From Natrinema versiforme (GTDB taxonomy: Archaea; Halobacteriota; Halobacteria; Halobacteriales; Natrialbaceae), in assembly GCF_005576615.1 (NCBI RefSeq), contig NZ_CP040330.1, positions 744,001-808,000 on the forward strand: a stretch of DNA of 64,000 bases. The letters run 5' to 3'. This document shows positions 25,190 through 34,738 of the stretch, in pieces (position 1 is the stretch's first letter; every line of letters starts with the position of its first letter). The position numbers and the translations under genes are program-made. The notes under the pieces are model-generated. The model did not search any database. It saw only the letters and a program-made list of their open reading frames with translations, and was not told the origin of the DNA.

Positions 25190-27922
25190 ATGACCGAGGC
25201 GACGGGTATCGTCGGAGAGTTCTTCTCGTTGAAGGAGGGAACCGACGCCGAACTACTGGCGATGCAGTGTGGTGACTTCTACGAATTCTTCGGCGAGGAC
25301 GCCGAAATCGTCAGCGAGGAACTCGATCTCAAAGTCTCCCAGAAGTCCTCCCACGGCTCGTCGTACCCCATGGCCGGCGTGCCCGTCGACGACCTGACGC
25401 CCTATCTCAAGGCCTTAGTCGAGCGCGGCTACCGCGTCGCCGTCGCCGACCAGTACGAGACCGACTCCGGCCACGCCCGCGAGATCGTCCGCGTGGTGAC
25501 CCCCGGCACCCTGCTCGAGACCAGCGACGCCGACGCCCAGTACCTCGCGGCGGTCGTCGACGGCGGTGACGACGCCTACGGGCTCGCCTTCGCGGACGTG
25601 ACGACCGGCCGATTCCTCGTGGCGGCGGCCGACGACGCCGACGACGCGCTGACGGAGTTGTACCGGTTCGACCCGGTCGAAGTGCTGCCGGGGCCCGACG
25701 TTCGGGCGGACGACGACCTGTTGAATCAGGTTCGTGAACGCATCGGCGCGACGCTTACACTCCACGAGACCGAAGCATTCGCGCCCAAACGGGCCAGACA
25801 CGGGGTTCGCGAACAGTTCGGCGCCGAAACCGTCGAGCGGTTGTCGGTCGGCGAGCCGACGATCGCCGCGGCCGGCGCGATCCTCTCCTACGTCGAGGAG
25901 ACCGGTGCGGGCGTCCTCGCCTCGATGACCCGCATTCAGGCCCACCACGGCGACGACCACGTCACGCTGGACGCGACCACGCAGCGCAACCTCGAGCTCA
26001 CCGAGACCATGCAGGGCGAGCGCGACGGCTCGCTGTTCGCGACGATCGATCACACCGAGACCAGCGCCGGCGGCCGCCTGCTAAAGGAGTGGCTCCAGCG
26101 CCCGCGGCGCTCGCTCGAGACCCTCGAGCGGCGACAGGAGTCCGTCGCCGCGCTCTCGACGGCGGCGCTCGCTCGCGACGAGTTACAGGATTCCCTCGGC
26201 GAGGCCTACGATCTGGCGCGGCTGGCCTCGAAGGCGACTCACGGCAGCGCGGACGCGCGAGACTTGCTCGCGGTCCGGGACACGCTGGCAGTGCTCCCCG
26301 AACTGGCCGATAGTATCGCGTCGAACCCGGATCTGGCCGACTCGCCGCTCTCGGAAATCGTCGACCGGCCGGATCGGGACGCCGCGAGCGAGCTTCGGGA
26401 GACCCTCGAGGAAGCCATCGCCGAAGATCCGCCCTCGACGGTGACCCAAGGGGAACTCCTCCAGCGGGGGTACGACGCCGACCTCGACGAGGTGATCGAG
26501 CGCCACGAGGAACTCAAGGAGTGGCTCGACACCCTCGCCGAGCGCGAGAAGGGACAGTACGGCCTCTCCCACGTCACCGTCGACCGGAACAAGACCGACG
26601 GCTACTACATTCAGGTCGGCAAGTCCGCCGCCGACGGCGTTCCGGACCACTACGAGGAGATCAAGACGCTCAAGAACTCCAAACGATTCACCACCGACGA
26701 ACTCGAGGAGAAGGAACGCGAGATCCTTCGGCTCGAGGAACGACGCGGCGAACTCGAGTACGAACTCTTCGAGGAACTCCGCGAGACAGTCGCCGCGCGG
26801 GCCGAACTGCTGCAAGATGTCGGCCGGGCGCTGGCGACGGTCGACGCGCTCTCGAGTCTGGCGACCCACGCGGCCGAGAACCGGTGGGTCAAGCCGGACC
26901 TGCACCGCGGCGATCGACTCGCGCTCGAGCAGGGTCGCCACCCGGTCGTCGAGCAGACGACCGAATTCGTCCCGAACGACGTGCGGATGGGGTCGGCGGC
27001 CGGAGCCGCCGACCAAGAACGCGCCAGCGGGCGCGCAGACGAGGATCGTGGCTTCCTCGTCGTCACCGGCCCGAACATGTCCGGGAAATCGACGTACATG
27101 CGACAGGTCGCCTGTATCGTCTTGCTCGCGCAGGTCGGGAGCTTCGTCCCGGCGAAGGAGGCCGAGATCGGTCTCGTCGACGGCATCTTCACCCGCGTCG
27201 GCGCGCTGGACGAACTCGCGCAGGGCCGCTCGACGTTCATGGTCGAGATGAGCGAACTCTCGAACATCCTCCACACCGCGACCGAGGAGTCCCTGGTCAT
27301 CTTAGACGAGGTCGGCCGCGGGACCGCGACCTACGACGGGATCTCGATCGCGTGGGCGGCCACGGAGTACCTGCACAACGAGGTGCAGGCGAAGACCCTC
27401 TTCGCGACCCACTACCACGAACTGACCGGGCTCGCGGAGAACCTCCCCCGCGTCGCCAACGTCCACGTCGCGGCCGACGAACGCGACGGTGAGGTGACGT
27501 TCCTCCGGACGGTCCGGGACGGGCCGACCGACCGATCCTACGGGATCCACGTCGCCGACCTCGCAGGGGTGCCCGACCCCGTCGTCGACCGCTCGAGAGA
27601 CGTCTTGGAGCGCCTGCGCGAGGAGAAGGCCATCGAGGCCAAGGGCGGGACCTCGAGCGAGCCGGTACAGGCCACGTTTGACCTGGGGAGCGGAACGATG
27701 CGGACGCAGGGTGGGAGCGATTCGCAGGACTCCGCACAGACGGCGTCGACCGACGGCGGTCCCGCGGAGGCCGACGCCGCGGACGCGGCGATCGACCCCG
27801 AGAGCGAAGCCGTCCTCGAGGACCTCGAGTCGCTGGACGTGAACACGACGCCGCCGATCGAACTCGTCTCGAAAGTCCAGCAGTTACAGGAGCGACTCGA
27901 GGACGCCACTCGGTCCGAGTGA
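25190..27922 (+). CDS. mutS: DNA mismatch repair protein MutS
   Basis: 910 residues. The mismatch-recognition domain carries FYEFF (Phe-x-Glu that stacks on the mispair) near residue 28 and AGVPVDD; lever/clamp regions follow. The ATPase has Walker A GPNMSGKST (627-635) and LVILDEVGRGTATYDG, and the dimer region ATHYHELTGLAENLP. A serine/acid-rich linker follows, then a short C-terminal helix. It binds mispairs and recruits MutL, encoded 3 kb downstream. Confidence 0.97.
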   Translation: MTEATGIVGEFFSLKEGTDAELLAMQCGDFYEFFGEDAEIVSEELDLKVSQKSSHGSSYPMAGVPVDDLTPYLKALVERGYRVAVADQYETDSGHAREIVRVVTPGTLLETSDADAQYLAAVVDGGDDAYGLAFADVTTGRFLVAAADDADDALTELYRFDPVEVLPGPDVRADDDLLNQVRERIGATLTLHETEAFAPKRARHGVREQFGAETVERLSVGEPTIAAAGAILSYVEETGAGVLASMTRIQAHHGDDHVTLDATTQRNLELTETMQGERDGSLFATIDHTETSAGGRLLKEWLQRPRRSLETLERRQESVAALSTAALARDELQDSLGEAYDLARLASKATHGSADARDLLAVRDTLAVLPELADSIASNPDLADSPLSEIVDRPDRDAASELRETLEEAIAEDPPSTVTQGELLQRGYDADLDEVIERHEELKEWLDTLAEREKGQYGLSHVTVDRNKTDGYYIQVGKSAADGVPDHYEEIKTLKNSKRFTTDELEEKEREILRLEERRGELEYELFEELRETVAARAELLQDVGRALATVDALSSLATHAAENRWVKPDLHRGDRLALEQGRHPVVEQTTEFVPNDVRMGSAAGAADQERASGRADEDRGFLVVTGPNMSGKSTYMRQVACIVLLAQVGSFVPAKEAEIGLVDGIFTRVGALDELAQGRSTFMVEMSELSNILHTATEESLVILDEVGRGTATYDGISIAWAATEYLHNEVQAKTLFATHYHELTGLAENLPRVANVHVAADERDGEVTFLRTVRDGPTDRSYGIHVADLAGVPDPVVDRSRDVLERLREEKAIEAKGGTSSEPVQATFDLGSGTMRTQGGSDSQDSAQTASTDGGPAEADAADAAIDPESEAVLEDLESLDVNTTPPIELVSKVQQLQERLEDATRSE

Positions 27923-28262
27923 CTCGTTGACACACCGTCTTTCCGGTGAATCGCCGCGAGTCGGCGACGGGGCGATTGCGCCGCCGTGATCGCGACCGTA
28001 TAGCAGCCCGTTTTCGCCGTCGATCACCGTGCGAGTCGGTGGGAGACATCGTTCGGAGTGTCTTCGATAGCAGTCGTTCCACGTCCACTTTCACTGCGCT
28101 TGGCTCCCCCTTACGTTCGAGCGGCCCGTGTCGTCTATACCGCAATCGCGTCGCGCCGGTGACGGGTCGAATCGGGTCGCGATTGCGAGCGAGCGGAACC
28201 CCGGTGGGCGAACCGCGGATCGTTCCCGCGGCGGGGCTTCGGGCGACCGCCTGATACACACC
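27923..28262. other. Gap of about 340 bases; no gene seen
   Basis: Apart from a weak hairpin just after mutS (CACCG 27933-27937/CGGTG 27944-27948) I see nothing. An in-frame extension of DUF5806 to 28128 lacks coding character. Confidence 0.4.
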
Positions 28263-28844
28263 ATGCCCGACGAAACTGAGTCTACGACCGACCGAGACGG
28301 AGCGACGAGCAAGTACGCCGGCAATCCGGACGGCGAGCGATTCACGAAGATCAGCGGGGCCGAGTACGACCGCGTCAACGAGTTCCTCAAAGCGCGGACG
28401 TCCTTCACCGCGCGGGAGTGGGCGATCGCCCGCGCCTGTCAGGACTTTCGCACCCCGACCGGCGTCCCGATGCAGACGGTCGGCGAGAACCTCCCGGATC
28501 TCGTCCCCTTCATGGACGATACCTACTCGGGACAGTCCGTCGGCAGCGCGAAACACCGGTTCGACGAGAAGGTCCAGAACGCGGCGAACACGATGCTGTA
28601 CGGCGCACTTTCCGGGTTCTACACGGCCGACGAACTCGACGCGATCCTCTACGAGGCCGTCGAGACCGCGAAACTCCTGATCGAAACCGAGGGCGGCACG
28701 ATCGACCTCGAGACCGAGGAGCGCGTCGAGTCTCGACTCGCCGAGTCCATGCGCGAGGTTCGAGCGACGAGCCGGGAGGTGTCGGCCGAGCTCGCCGGCG
28801 AGAGCGACTCCGAAAACCGCGGAACCGAAGCGAGCGAGGACTGA
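28263..28844 (+). CDS. DUF5806 family protein
   Basis: 193 residues from ATG 28263. The segment AEYDRVNEFLKARTSFTAREWAIARACQDFRTPTGVPMQTVGENLPDLVPFMDDTYSGQSVGSAKHRFDEKVQNAANTMLYG is characteristic of this haloarchaeal family; acidic flanking tails. The TAREWAIARACQDF region has helix-turn-helix character, so DNA binding is possible, but no function is established. Confidence 0.85.
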   Translation: MPDETESTTDRDGATSKYAGNPDGERFTKISGAEYDRVNEFLKARTSFTAREWAIARACQDFRTPTGVPMQTVGENLPDLVPFMDDTYSGQSVGSAKHRFDEKVQNAANTMLYGALSGFYTADELDAILYEAVETAKLLIETEGGTIDLETEERVESRLAESMREVRATSREVSAELAGESDSENRGTEASED

Positions 28845-28932
28845 GACCGCTCGAGCGACATCTTTCACTGATTCGTCCTGCGAATCGGATCGGCGCAAGT
28901 CGGTCCGAACGGGACGGGTCGGTCGCGTCCGG

Positions 28933-29763
28933 CTACCCGTGAACGGAGCCGGTCGACTCCCGTTCGTTGCTGTCGGCGGGGCCCGCTTCAGGGTGGTACT
29001 CCCCGATCACGACGTTCACCGCCACGCCGACGAGGAGGACGAACGAGGTCCCGTAGAGCCAGATGAGCAGGAGGATGACCGCACCGAACGTGTCGAACGT
29101 GCCGACGGTGTTCACGAGGTCCGCGTAGACGCCGAACAGCGCCTCGAGGACGACCCAGCCCGCGGCGGCGATGAGGGTCCCGGGAAGGGCCTCCCGCGCC
29201 GAGACGTCCGGTTCGGGGAAGACGTAGTAGATGGGAAAGAACGCGACGACCAGGCCACAGAACAGGACGAGTGGGGTCACTGCGACGACGACGGGATGGT
29301 CCACCGTCGCCAGCGTCGCCGTCGCGAAACTGACGCCGGTGGTGGCGATCACGATGGCGAGGAAGACCACGATACCGTCGACGAACTTGCCCGAAACGGA
29401 GCGCTCTCCCGCGCCGTACAGTTCGTCGAACGCGGTGTTCAACCCCCGGAAGATGCGCAGCATGCCCCACAGTAGCGAGACGATCCCGATGAGCGACGCC
29501 CCGGCCCGCTTTGACGCGTGGGTCAGCGCCTCGTAGACGAGCCCCTGACCGGCGGGACTGAGGTGGTCTCGAGCCACCGCGACGATCTGTTCGGTCAGGT
29601 AGTCGTTACCGACCGCGCCGGCGACGATAAAGAGCAGGAGCAAGAGCGGCAGCAGGGAGAGAAAGGCGGCGTGGGCGATGCTCCCCGCCATGAACGTCAC
29701 GTTGTGCTCGTCGACGACGGCCACCACATCTCGAGCGACGGAGCGGGTCCGTCGCAGATCCAT
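28933..29763 (-). CDS. YihY/BrkB family membrane protein
   Basis: 276 residues from ATG 29763. Six predicted membrane helices with the family pattern (VTFMAGSIAHAAFLSLLPLLLLLFIVAGAVG, SKRAGASLIGIVSLLWGMLRIFRGLNTAFDELYG, FDTFGAVILLLIWLYGTSFVLLVGVAVNVVI). Formerly mis-called ribonuclease BN. Function unknown, possibly a transporter. Divergent from the SDR gene. Confidence 0.9.
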   Translation of the reverse strand: MDLRRTRSVARDVVAVVDEHNVTFMAGSIAHAAFLSLLPLLLLLFIVAGAVGNDYLTEQIVAVARDHLSPAGQGLVYEALTHASKRAGASLIGIVSLLWGMLRIFRGLNTAFDELYGAGERSVSGKFVDGIVVFLAIVIATTGVSFATATLATVDHPVVVAVTPLVLFCGLVVAFFPIYYVFPEPDVSAREALPGTLIAAAGWVVLEALFGVYADLVNTVGTFDTFGAVILLLIWLYGTSFVLLVGVAVNVVIGEYHPEAGPADSNERESTGSVHG

Positions 29764-29896
29764 ACCGTCCGGACGGCTGCGGTCAGCAAAAGCGCGGCGC
29801 TGGCACTCGCCATCGGAGTCGTCGACGCCGGACAGCGACGGCTCGGCTGGCGCGAATGATGCCGAGCAGCGACGCTCCTCGAGAGCCATCGGAAGC

Positions 29897-29903
29897 GTTT
29901 TGC
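29897..29903 (+). promoter_or_regulatory. TATA-like element of the SDR gene
   Basis: GTTTTGC lies 25-31 bases before the ATG at 29928. Confidence 0.4.
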
Positions 29904-29927
29904 AACGCTAGGTTGCCCGTTAGCACG

Positions 29928-30728
29928 ATGCACGAAGCAGACTTCGACGTCGCGGGCAAGACCGCGATCGTCACCGGTGCGAGCCAGGGAATCGGCCGCG
30001 CGATCGCGGAGACGCTCGCGGCCAGCGGTGCGGACGTAGCGATCTGTTCGCGTTCGATGGATCGCGTCGGGCCGGTCGCCGAGGGGATCGCCGAGGATGT
30101 GGACGCGGGCGACGCGCTCGCCGTCGAATGCAACGTCCGCGAGCGCGAGCAGGTTCAGAATCTGGTCGACGAGACGGTCGCGGAGTTCGGCGACATCGAC
30201 GTGCTCGTCAACAACGCCGGCGGGGAGTTCGTCGCGCCGTTCGAGGACATCTCCGCGAACGGCTGGAAGACCATCGTCGACCTCAACCTGAACAGCACGG
30301 TCCACTGCACGCAACTCGCCGGCGAGGTCATGCGCGAGGGGTCGGGCGGCGTCATCATCAACCTCTCGAGCGTGAACGGCCAGCACGCGGCCCCGGGCGA
30401 GAGCCACTACGGCGCGTCGAAGGCGGCGATCATCCGGCTGACCGAGACGCTGGCCGTCGAGTGGGCCGAAGACGGCATCCGCGTCAACTGCGTCGCGCCC
30501 GGGCTGATCCAAACCCCCGGCGTCGCCGAGACGCTCGGCATCGACAGCGAGGACATGCCGCCCCGCGAGGAGACCGACCGCCGTATCGGCCACGCGGAGG
30601 AGATCGCCGACGTGATCCAGTTCCTCGCGAGCCCCGCCGCCTCCTTCATGAACGGCGAGACGGTGACGGCGAAGGGTGTTCCGCGCGCCGGCAACTCGAT
30701 GTCGCAGGATCTGGGTCTCGAGGACTGA
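29928..30728 (+). CDS. Short-chain dehydrogenase/reductase (SDR)
   Basis: 266 residues from ATG 29928. NAD(P)-binding TGASQGIGRA, NNAG(G)EF, catalytic Ser in INLSSVN and YGASK (Tyr/Lys). A short insertion in the substrate loop and RIGHAEEIADVIQFLASPAASFMNGETVTAKG end the domain, as in 3-oxoacyl-ACP reductase/sugar dehydrogenase-type SDRs. The substrate is not assignable. Confidence 0.9.
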   Translation: MHEADFDVAGKTAIVTGASQGIGRAIAETLAASGADVAICSRSMDRVGPVAEGIAEDVDAGDALAVECNVREREQVQNLVDETVAEFGDIDVLVNNAGGEFVAPFEDISANGWKTIVDLNLNSTVHCTQLAGEVMREGSGGVIINLSSVNGQHAAPGESHYGASKAAIIRLTETLAVEWAEDGIRVNCVAPGLIQTPGVAETLGIDSEDMPPREETDRRIGHAEEIADVIQFLASPAASFMNGETVTAKGVPRAGNSMSQDLGLED

Positions 30729-30845
30729 CGGCGGACTCGAGCGGCCGTCACCGTCGAACGGCAGGGACGTAAGACCTAACCAGTCGCCTTCTGTACGGCT
30801 ATCCAGTACTCGAGCGTCGGAACCGAGTCCCGACGCCGAATCATC

Positions 30846-33098
30846 ATGAGTGACGAGAGCACACTACCACAGGACGACACCGGCATCCGCCGATTGGACG
30901 AGGACACCGTCGCCCGCATCGCCGCCGGCGAGGTCGTCGAGCGCCCCGCCAGCGCGGTCAAGGAACTCGTCGAGAACAGTCTCGACGCCGACGCGGACAG
31001 CGTCGACGTCACCGTCGAGGCGGGCGGCACCGAACTGATCCGCGTCGCCGACGACGGCCACGGGATGAGCGAGGCCGATCTCCGGGCGGCCGTCCGCGAA
31101 CACACGACGAGCAAGATCGATGGCCTCGAGGACCTCGAGTCGGGCGTCGCGACGCTGGGATTCCGCGGCGAGGCCTTGCACACCATCGGCTCGGTCTCGC
31201 GGCTGACGATCTGCTCGCGGCCCCGCGAGGCCGATGGTGCGGGAACGGAACTCGTCTACGAAGGCGGCGAGGTGACCAGCGTCGAACCGACGGGCTGTCC
31301 CGCGGGCACCACCGTCGAGATCGAGGATCTCTTCTACAACACCCCCGCTCGCCGGAAGTTCCTCAAGACGACCGCGACGGAGTTCGCCCACGTCAACCGC
31401 GTCGTCACCCGCTACGCGCTCGCGAACCCGGACGTTGCGGTCACGCTGACCCACGACGGCCGCGAGGTGTTCTCGACGACGGGACAGGGCGACCTGCAGG
31501 CCGCCGTGCTGTCGGTCTACGGCCGCGACGTCGCCTCGGCGATGATCCCGGTCGACGCCGACGGCGACGAACTCCCGCCCGGCCCCCTCGAGTCCGTCTC
31601 GGGGCTCGTCTCCCATCCCGAAACGAATCGCTCGAGCCGGGACTACCTCGCAACCTACGTCAACGGACGCGCGGTGACCGCGGACGCCGTCCGCGAGGGG
31701 ATCATGGGTGCCTACGGCACGCAACTGGGCGGCGACCGCTACCCCTTCGTCACGCTCTTCCTCTCGGTCCCCGGCGACGCGGTCGACGTGAACGTCCACC
31801 CCAGAAAGCGGGAAGTCCGCTTCGACGACGACGATGCGGTCCGCCGGCAGGTCGACGCCGCGGTCGAGAGCGCGCTGCTCGAGCACGGACTGCTCCGGTC
31901 TCGAGCCCCGCGGGGCCGCTCGGCACCCGGCGAGGCGCGAGTCGACCCCGGCGATCGACGCGGCGTCGAGAGCGGGGCGGATTCGCCCGCCAGCGAGGCC
32001 GCAACGCTCGAGTCCGGAGCCGGGACCGAGGCCGTCTCGGCTCCTGACGACTCAGCCGCCGAAACCGACGGCGAGCGATCGACGAGCGAGTCCGCGAACG
32101 CGGGGTCGAGTGCAGCGACCGACTCGAGCGGCTCGGACGCTGCCGGTGGCACGGGCGGCACGGACGCTGCCAGCGCGAGCAGTTCAGACCCAGCCGGCAG
32201 CGCAGGCGGCTCGGATGCCGCCGTCAGCGACCGATCCTCGAGTCCGCAGTCTCCCTCGAGCGGCACGGGTCGCGAATCGACGACCGCGGCGACGAACGCT
32301 GACGCGGCCGGTAGCTCGGCACCTGATTCGACCGAAACGGGCTCGGGTTCTGGCTCGAGTCGGGCCGATTCGAATCGCGAATCCGACTCGGTTCCGGATC
32401 GGGACCGCGACCCCGAGCGCAAGTTCGCGGCCGCCACCGAACAGCGGACGCTGACCGGCGAGCCCGCGACGGGCGAGGAAACTGAGTTCGACTCGCTGCC
32501 CTCGCTGCGGGTCCTCGGACAGCTCCGCGACACCTATCTGGTCTGTGAAACGCCCGCCGGACTCGTCCTGATCGACCAGCACGCCGCCGACGAGCGGGTC
32601 AACTACGAGCACCTGCAGGAGGTGTTCGCGGACGATCCGACTGCACAGGCCCTCGCCGAACCCGTCGAACTCGAGTTGACCGCGGCGGAGGCGGAAGCCT
32701 TTGAACACTACAGCGAGGCGCTCTCTCGGCTGGGCTTCTACGCCGACCGGGTCGACGATCGGACGGTCGCCGTGACGACCGTGCCCGCGGTGTTCGCGGA
32801 GACCGTAGAGCCCGAGCGCCTGCGGGACGTGCTCACCTCGTTCGTCGAGGGCGACCGCGAAGCGGGCGCGGAGACGGTCGACGCGCTGGCCGACGAGTTC
32901 CTCGGCGATCTGGCCTGCTATCCGTCGATCACGGGGAACACGTCGCTGACGGAGGGGTCGGTGATCGACCTGCTGTCGGCGTTAGACGACTGCGAGAACC
33001 CCTATTCCTGCCCGCACGGACGGCCGGTGGTCATCCGGTTCGACGAGCGCGAGATCGAGGACCGGTTCGAGCGGGACTATCCCGGCCACGGCGGGTAG
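30846..33098 (+). CDS. mutL: DNA mismatch repair protein MutL (endonuclease type)
   Basis: 750 residues. GHKL ATPase: ELVENSLDA, DDGHGM and TLGFRGEALHTIGSVS. A very long Ser/Ala/Asp/Gly-rich linker spans roughly residues 345-540. The C-terminal domain has the metal-dependent nicking motif DQHAADERVNYE (from Asp577), matching DQHA(x)2E(x)4E, and CPHGRP near the end. So this MutL should nick DNA itself, as expected in an organism without MutH. It works with MutS encoded 3 kb upstream on the same strand. Confidence 0.97.
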   Translation: MSDESTLPQDDTGIRRLDEDTVARIAAGEVVERPASAVKELVENSLDADADSVDVTVEAGGTELIRVADDGHGMSEADLRAAVREHTTSKIDGLEDLESGVATLGFRGEALHTIGSVSRLTICSRPREADGAGTELVYEGGEVTSVEPTGCPAGTTVEIEDLFYNTPARRKFLKTTATEFAHVNRVVTRYALANPDVAVTLTHDGREVFSTTGQGDLQAAVLSVYGRDVASAMIPVDADGDELPPGPLESVSGLVSHPETNRSSRDYLATYVNGRAVTADAVREGIMGAYGTQLGGDRYPFVTLFLSVPGDAVDVNVHPRKREVRFDDDDAVRRQVDAAVESALLEHGLLRSRAPRGRSAPGEARVDPGDRRGVESGADSPASEAATLESGAGTEAVSAPDDSAAETDGERSTSESANAGSSAATDSSGSDAAGGTGGTDAASASSSDPAGSAGGSDAAVSDRSSSPQSPSSGTGRESTTAATNADAAGSSAPDSTETGSGSGSSRADSNRESDSVPDRDRDPERKFAAATEQRTLTGEPATGEETEFDSLPSLRVLGQLRDTYLVCETPAGLVLIDQHAADERVNYEHLQEVFADDPTAQALAEPVELELTAAEAEAFEHYSEALSRLGFYADRVDDRTVAVTTVPAVFAETVEPERLRDVLTSFVEGDREAGAETVDALADEFLGDLACYPSITGNTSLTEGSVIDLLSALDDCENPYSCPHGRPVVIRFDEREIEDRFERDYPGHGG

Positions 33099-33180
33099 CC
33101 CGCTCGAGAGCCGTGGACGGCCCAGTACCACGCGACCCGGCGTCGGCACTGGTAGGTGACTCGAGGCCCAACCTTCGCAC

Positions 33181-34257
33181 ATGACGACCCCTCGCGAACT
33201 CGACGGCTCGAGCGCCGGCGGCCAGTTTCTCCGAACGGCGCTCGCGCTGTCGGTCCTCGAGAACGACCCGGTTCGACTCGAACACGTCCGCGGCGACCGG
33301 TCGACGCCCGGACTCCGCCACCAGCATCTGGCGGTCCTCGAGACGATGGCCGAACTCTGCGACGCCGATGTCTCGGGCGGCGAACTCGGCTCGGAGACCG
33401 TCGAGTTCGATCCGGGGCTCGAGGCGGGGACCGATCCAGCGGGCCGCCAGCGACTCGAGGGCGGCAGCTACGCCGTCGATATCGGGACCGCCGGCAGCGC
33501 GACGCTGCTGTGTAACGCCCTCTTGCCGCTGGCGACGGTCCTCGAGTCACCGCTCTCGGTGACGGTCACCGGCGGGACGGACGTGGCGTGGTCGCCGCCG
33601 CTCGACTACCTCCGCTACGTTACACTCCCGTTGCTCCGCCGGTTCGGCGTCGAGGCCGCCTGCGAGGTCGACCGGCGCGGGTTCTATCCCGACGGCGGCG
33701 GGACCGCGACGCTTCGGCTCGCCCCCTCGAGCCTCGAGCCGATCGTCCTCACCGAACGGGGACCGCTCGAGGGGCTCCGACTCTACACCACCGAATCGGA
33801 ATCGCTGGCCGACCGCGATGTCGCCTATCGGCAGGCCGAAGGCGCGCTCGAGCGGCTGAACCCCGAGCCCGATCTCGAACTGACGAAACGCTGTGAGACG
33901 ACCGTCGAGAGCCCGTCGCCCGGCTCCGCGCTGGTGCTCTGCGTCGATCACGGAACCGGCGTCGCCGGCTTTTCGGCGCTCGGCGAGCGCGGCAAGCCCG
34001 CCGAGCGGGTCGGCGAAGACGCCGCCGACGCGGCGAACCGGTTTCTCGAGGGCGCGGCACCGGTCGATCGACATATGGCCGACCAGTTGCTTGTCTTTCT
34101 CGCGCTCGCCGGCGGGCGGGTGCGGATTCCCGCCGTGACCGACCACGTCGAGACGCGGTGTGCGCTGCTCGAGGCGTTCGGGGTCGACGTGGGGCTCGAG
34201 CGGGAGGCCGAGGCGACGGTGGTGTCGGTCGCGTCGTCGCTGGACGGGGGTCAGTAG
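33181..34257 (+). CDS. rtcA: RNA 3'-terminal phosphate cyclase
   Basis: 358 residues. Converts RNA 3'-phosphate to 2',3'-cyclic phosphate with ATP. LDGSSAGGQFLRTALALSVL opens the protein, GGSYAVDIGTAGSATLLCNALLPLA is the cyclase core, the long insert domain follows, and the nucleotidylated histidine is in VDRHMADQLLVFLALAGG. No RtcB neighbour. Confidence 0.95.
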   Translation: MTTPRELDGSSAGGQFLRTALALSVLENDPVRLEHVRGDRSTPGLRHQHLAVLETMAELCDADVSGGELGSETVEFDPGLEAGTDPAGRQRLEGGSYAVDIGTAGSATLLCNALLPLATVLESPLSVTVTGGTDVAWSPPLDYLRYVTLPLLRRFGVEAACEVDRRGFYPDGGGTATLRLAPSSLEPIVLTERGPLEGLRLYTTESESLADRDVAYRQAEGALERLNPEPDLELTKRCETTVESPSPGSALVLCVDHGTGVAGFSALGERGKPAERVGEDAADAANRFLEGAAPVDRHMADQLLVFLALAGGRVRIPAVTDHVETRCALLEAFGVDVGLEREAEATVVSVASSLDGGQ

Positions 34258-34273
34258 GTCGTAACGTCTGGGG

Positions 34274-34522
34274 TTACTGCTGGTCTCGATTCAGCAGTCC
34301 TGCCAGCGCGACCAGTAGGCAAATCACGAGCATACCGCCTCCCGTGACCGCGAGCGCGAACGTCGGGTCCGTGGGCTCGATGTCCAAGTCCGTGAGCGGA
34401 AGCGTCCCCAGATACGCCACGAGTCGGCTGCCCGCGGCGGTGACACAGACGAACGCGATAGCGAGCCCCGTGAAGAGGAGTTGGTAGTCGAACCATGTCT
34501 TGAGTCCGTCTGCCGACACCAT
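34274..34522 (-). CDS. Small two-helix membrane protein
   Basis: 82 residues with two hydrophobic segments (LLFTGLAIAFVCVTAAGSRL and FALAVTGGGMLVICLLVALAGLL) joined by an acidic loop. CTATATGG about 26-33 bases upstream of the ATG (reading from 34555 downward) is a plausible TATA box. I recognise no family. Confidence 0.65.
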   Translation of the reverse strand: MVSADGLKTWFDYQLLFTGLAIAFVCVTAAGSRLVAYLGTLPLTDLDIEPTDPTFALAVTGGGMLVICLLVALAGLLNRDQQ

Positions 34523-34652
34523 CTATGAACATGTTGTCACAGAAACCATATAGACTTTCGGTCGGTTCGGCATCCGTCTGTGTGCTCCCCGAGAGGGCGC
34601 GGCAGTGAGACCTCCCCGCTCGAGCGGGACGGTCGTCGATAACCGCCACAAC

Positions 34653-34658
34653 TTATAG
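34653..34658 (+). promoter_or_regulatory. TATA box upstream of the kdgK leader ORF
   Basis: TTATAG lies 24-29 bases before the ATG at 34682, not before the kinase GTG at 34735, so transcription should begin at the small upstream ORF. Confidence 0.5.
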
Positions 34659-34681
34659 TATCGCCGACCGTCGCCTCGAGT

Positions 34682-34738
34682 ATGACCGAGGGAGACACTA
34701 CCATTCGCGTCCGATCGGTTCGGAGGGAAGAGCCGTGA
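34682..34738 (+). CDS. 18-residue upstream ORF overlapping kdgK
   Basis: ATG at 34682, TGA at 34736-34738: a peptide MTEGDTTIRVRSVRREEP. It begins where a leaderless transcript from the TATA at 34653 would start and its stop overlaps the GTG of the kinase by four bases (GTGA). Inside it lies GGAGG (34722-34726), a Shine-Dalgarno match 8 bases before that GTG. It may serve as a coupling or attenuating leader. Confidence 0.45.
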   Translation: MTEGDTTIRVRSVRREEP

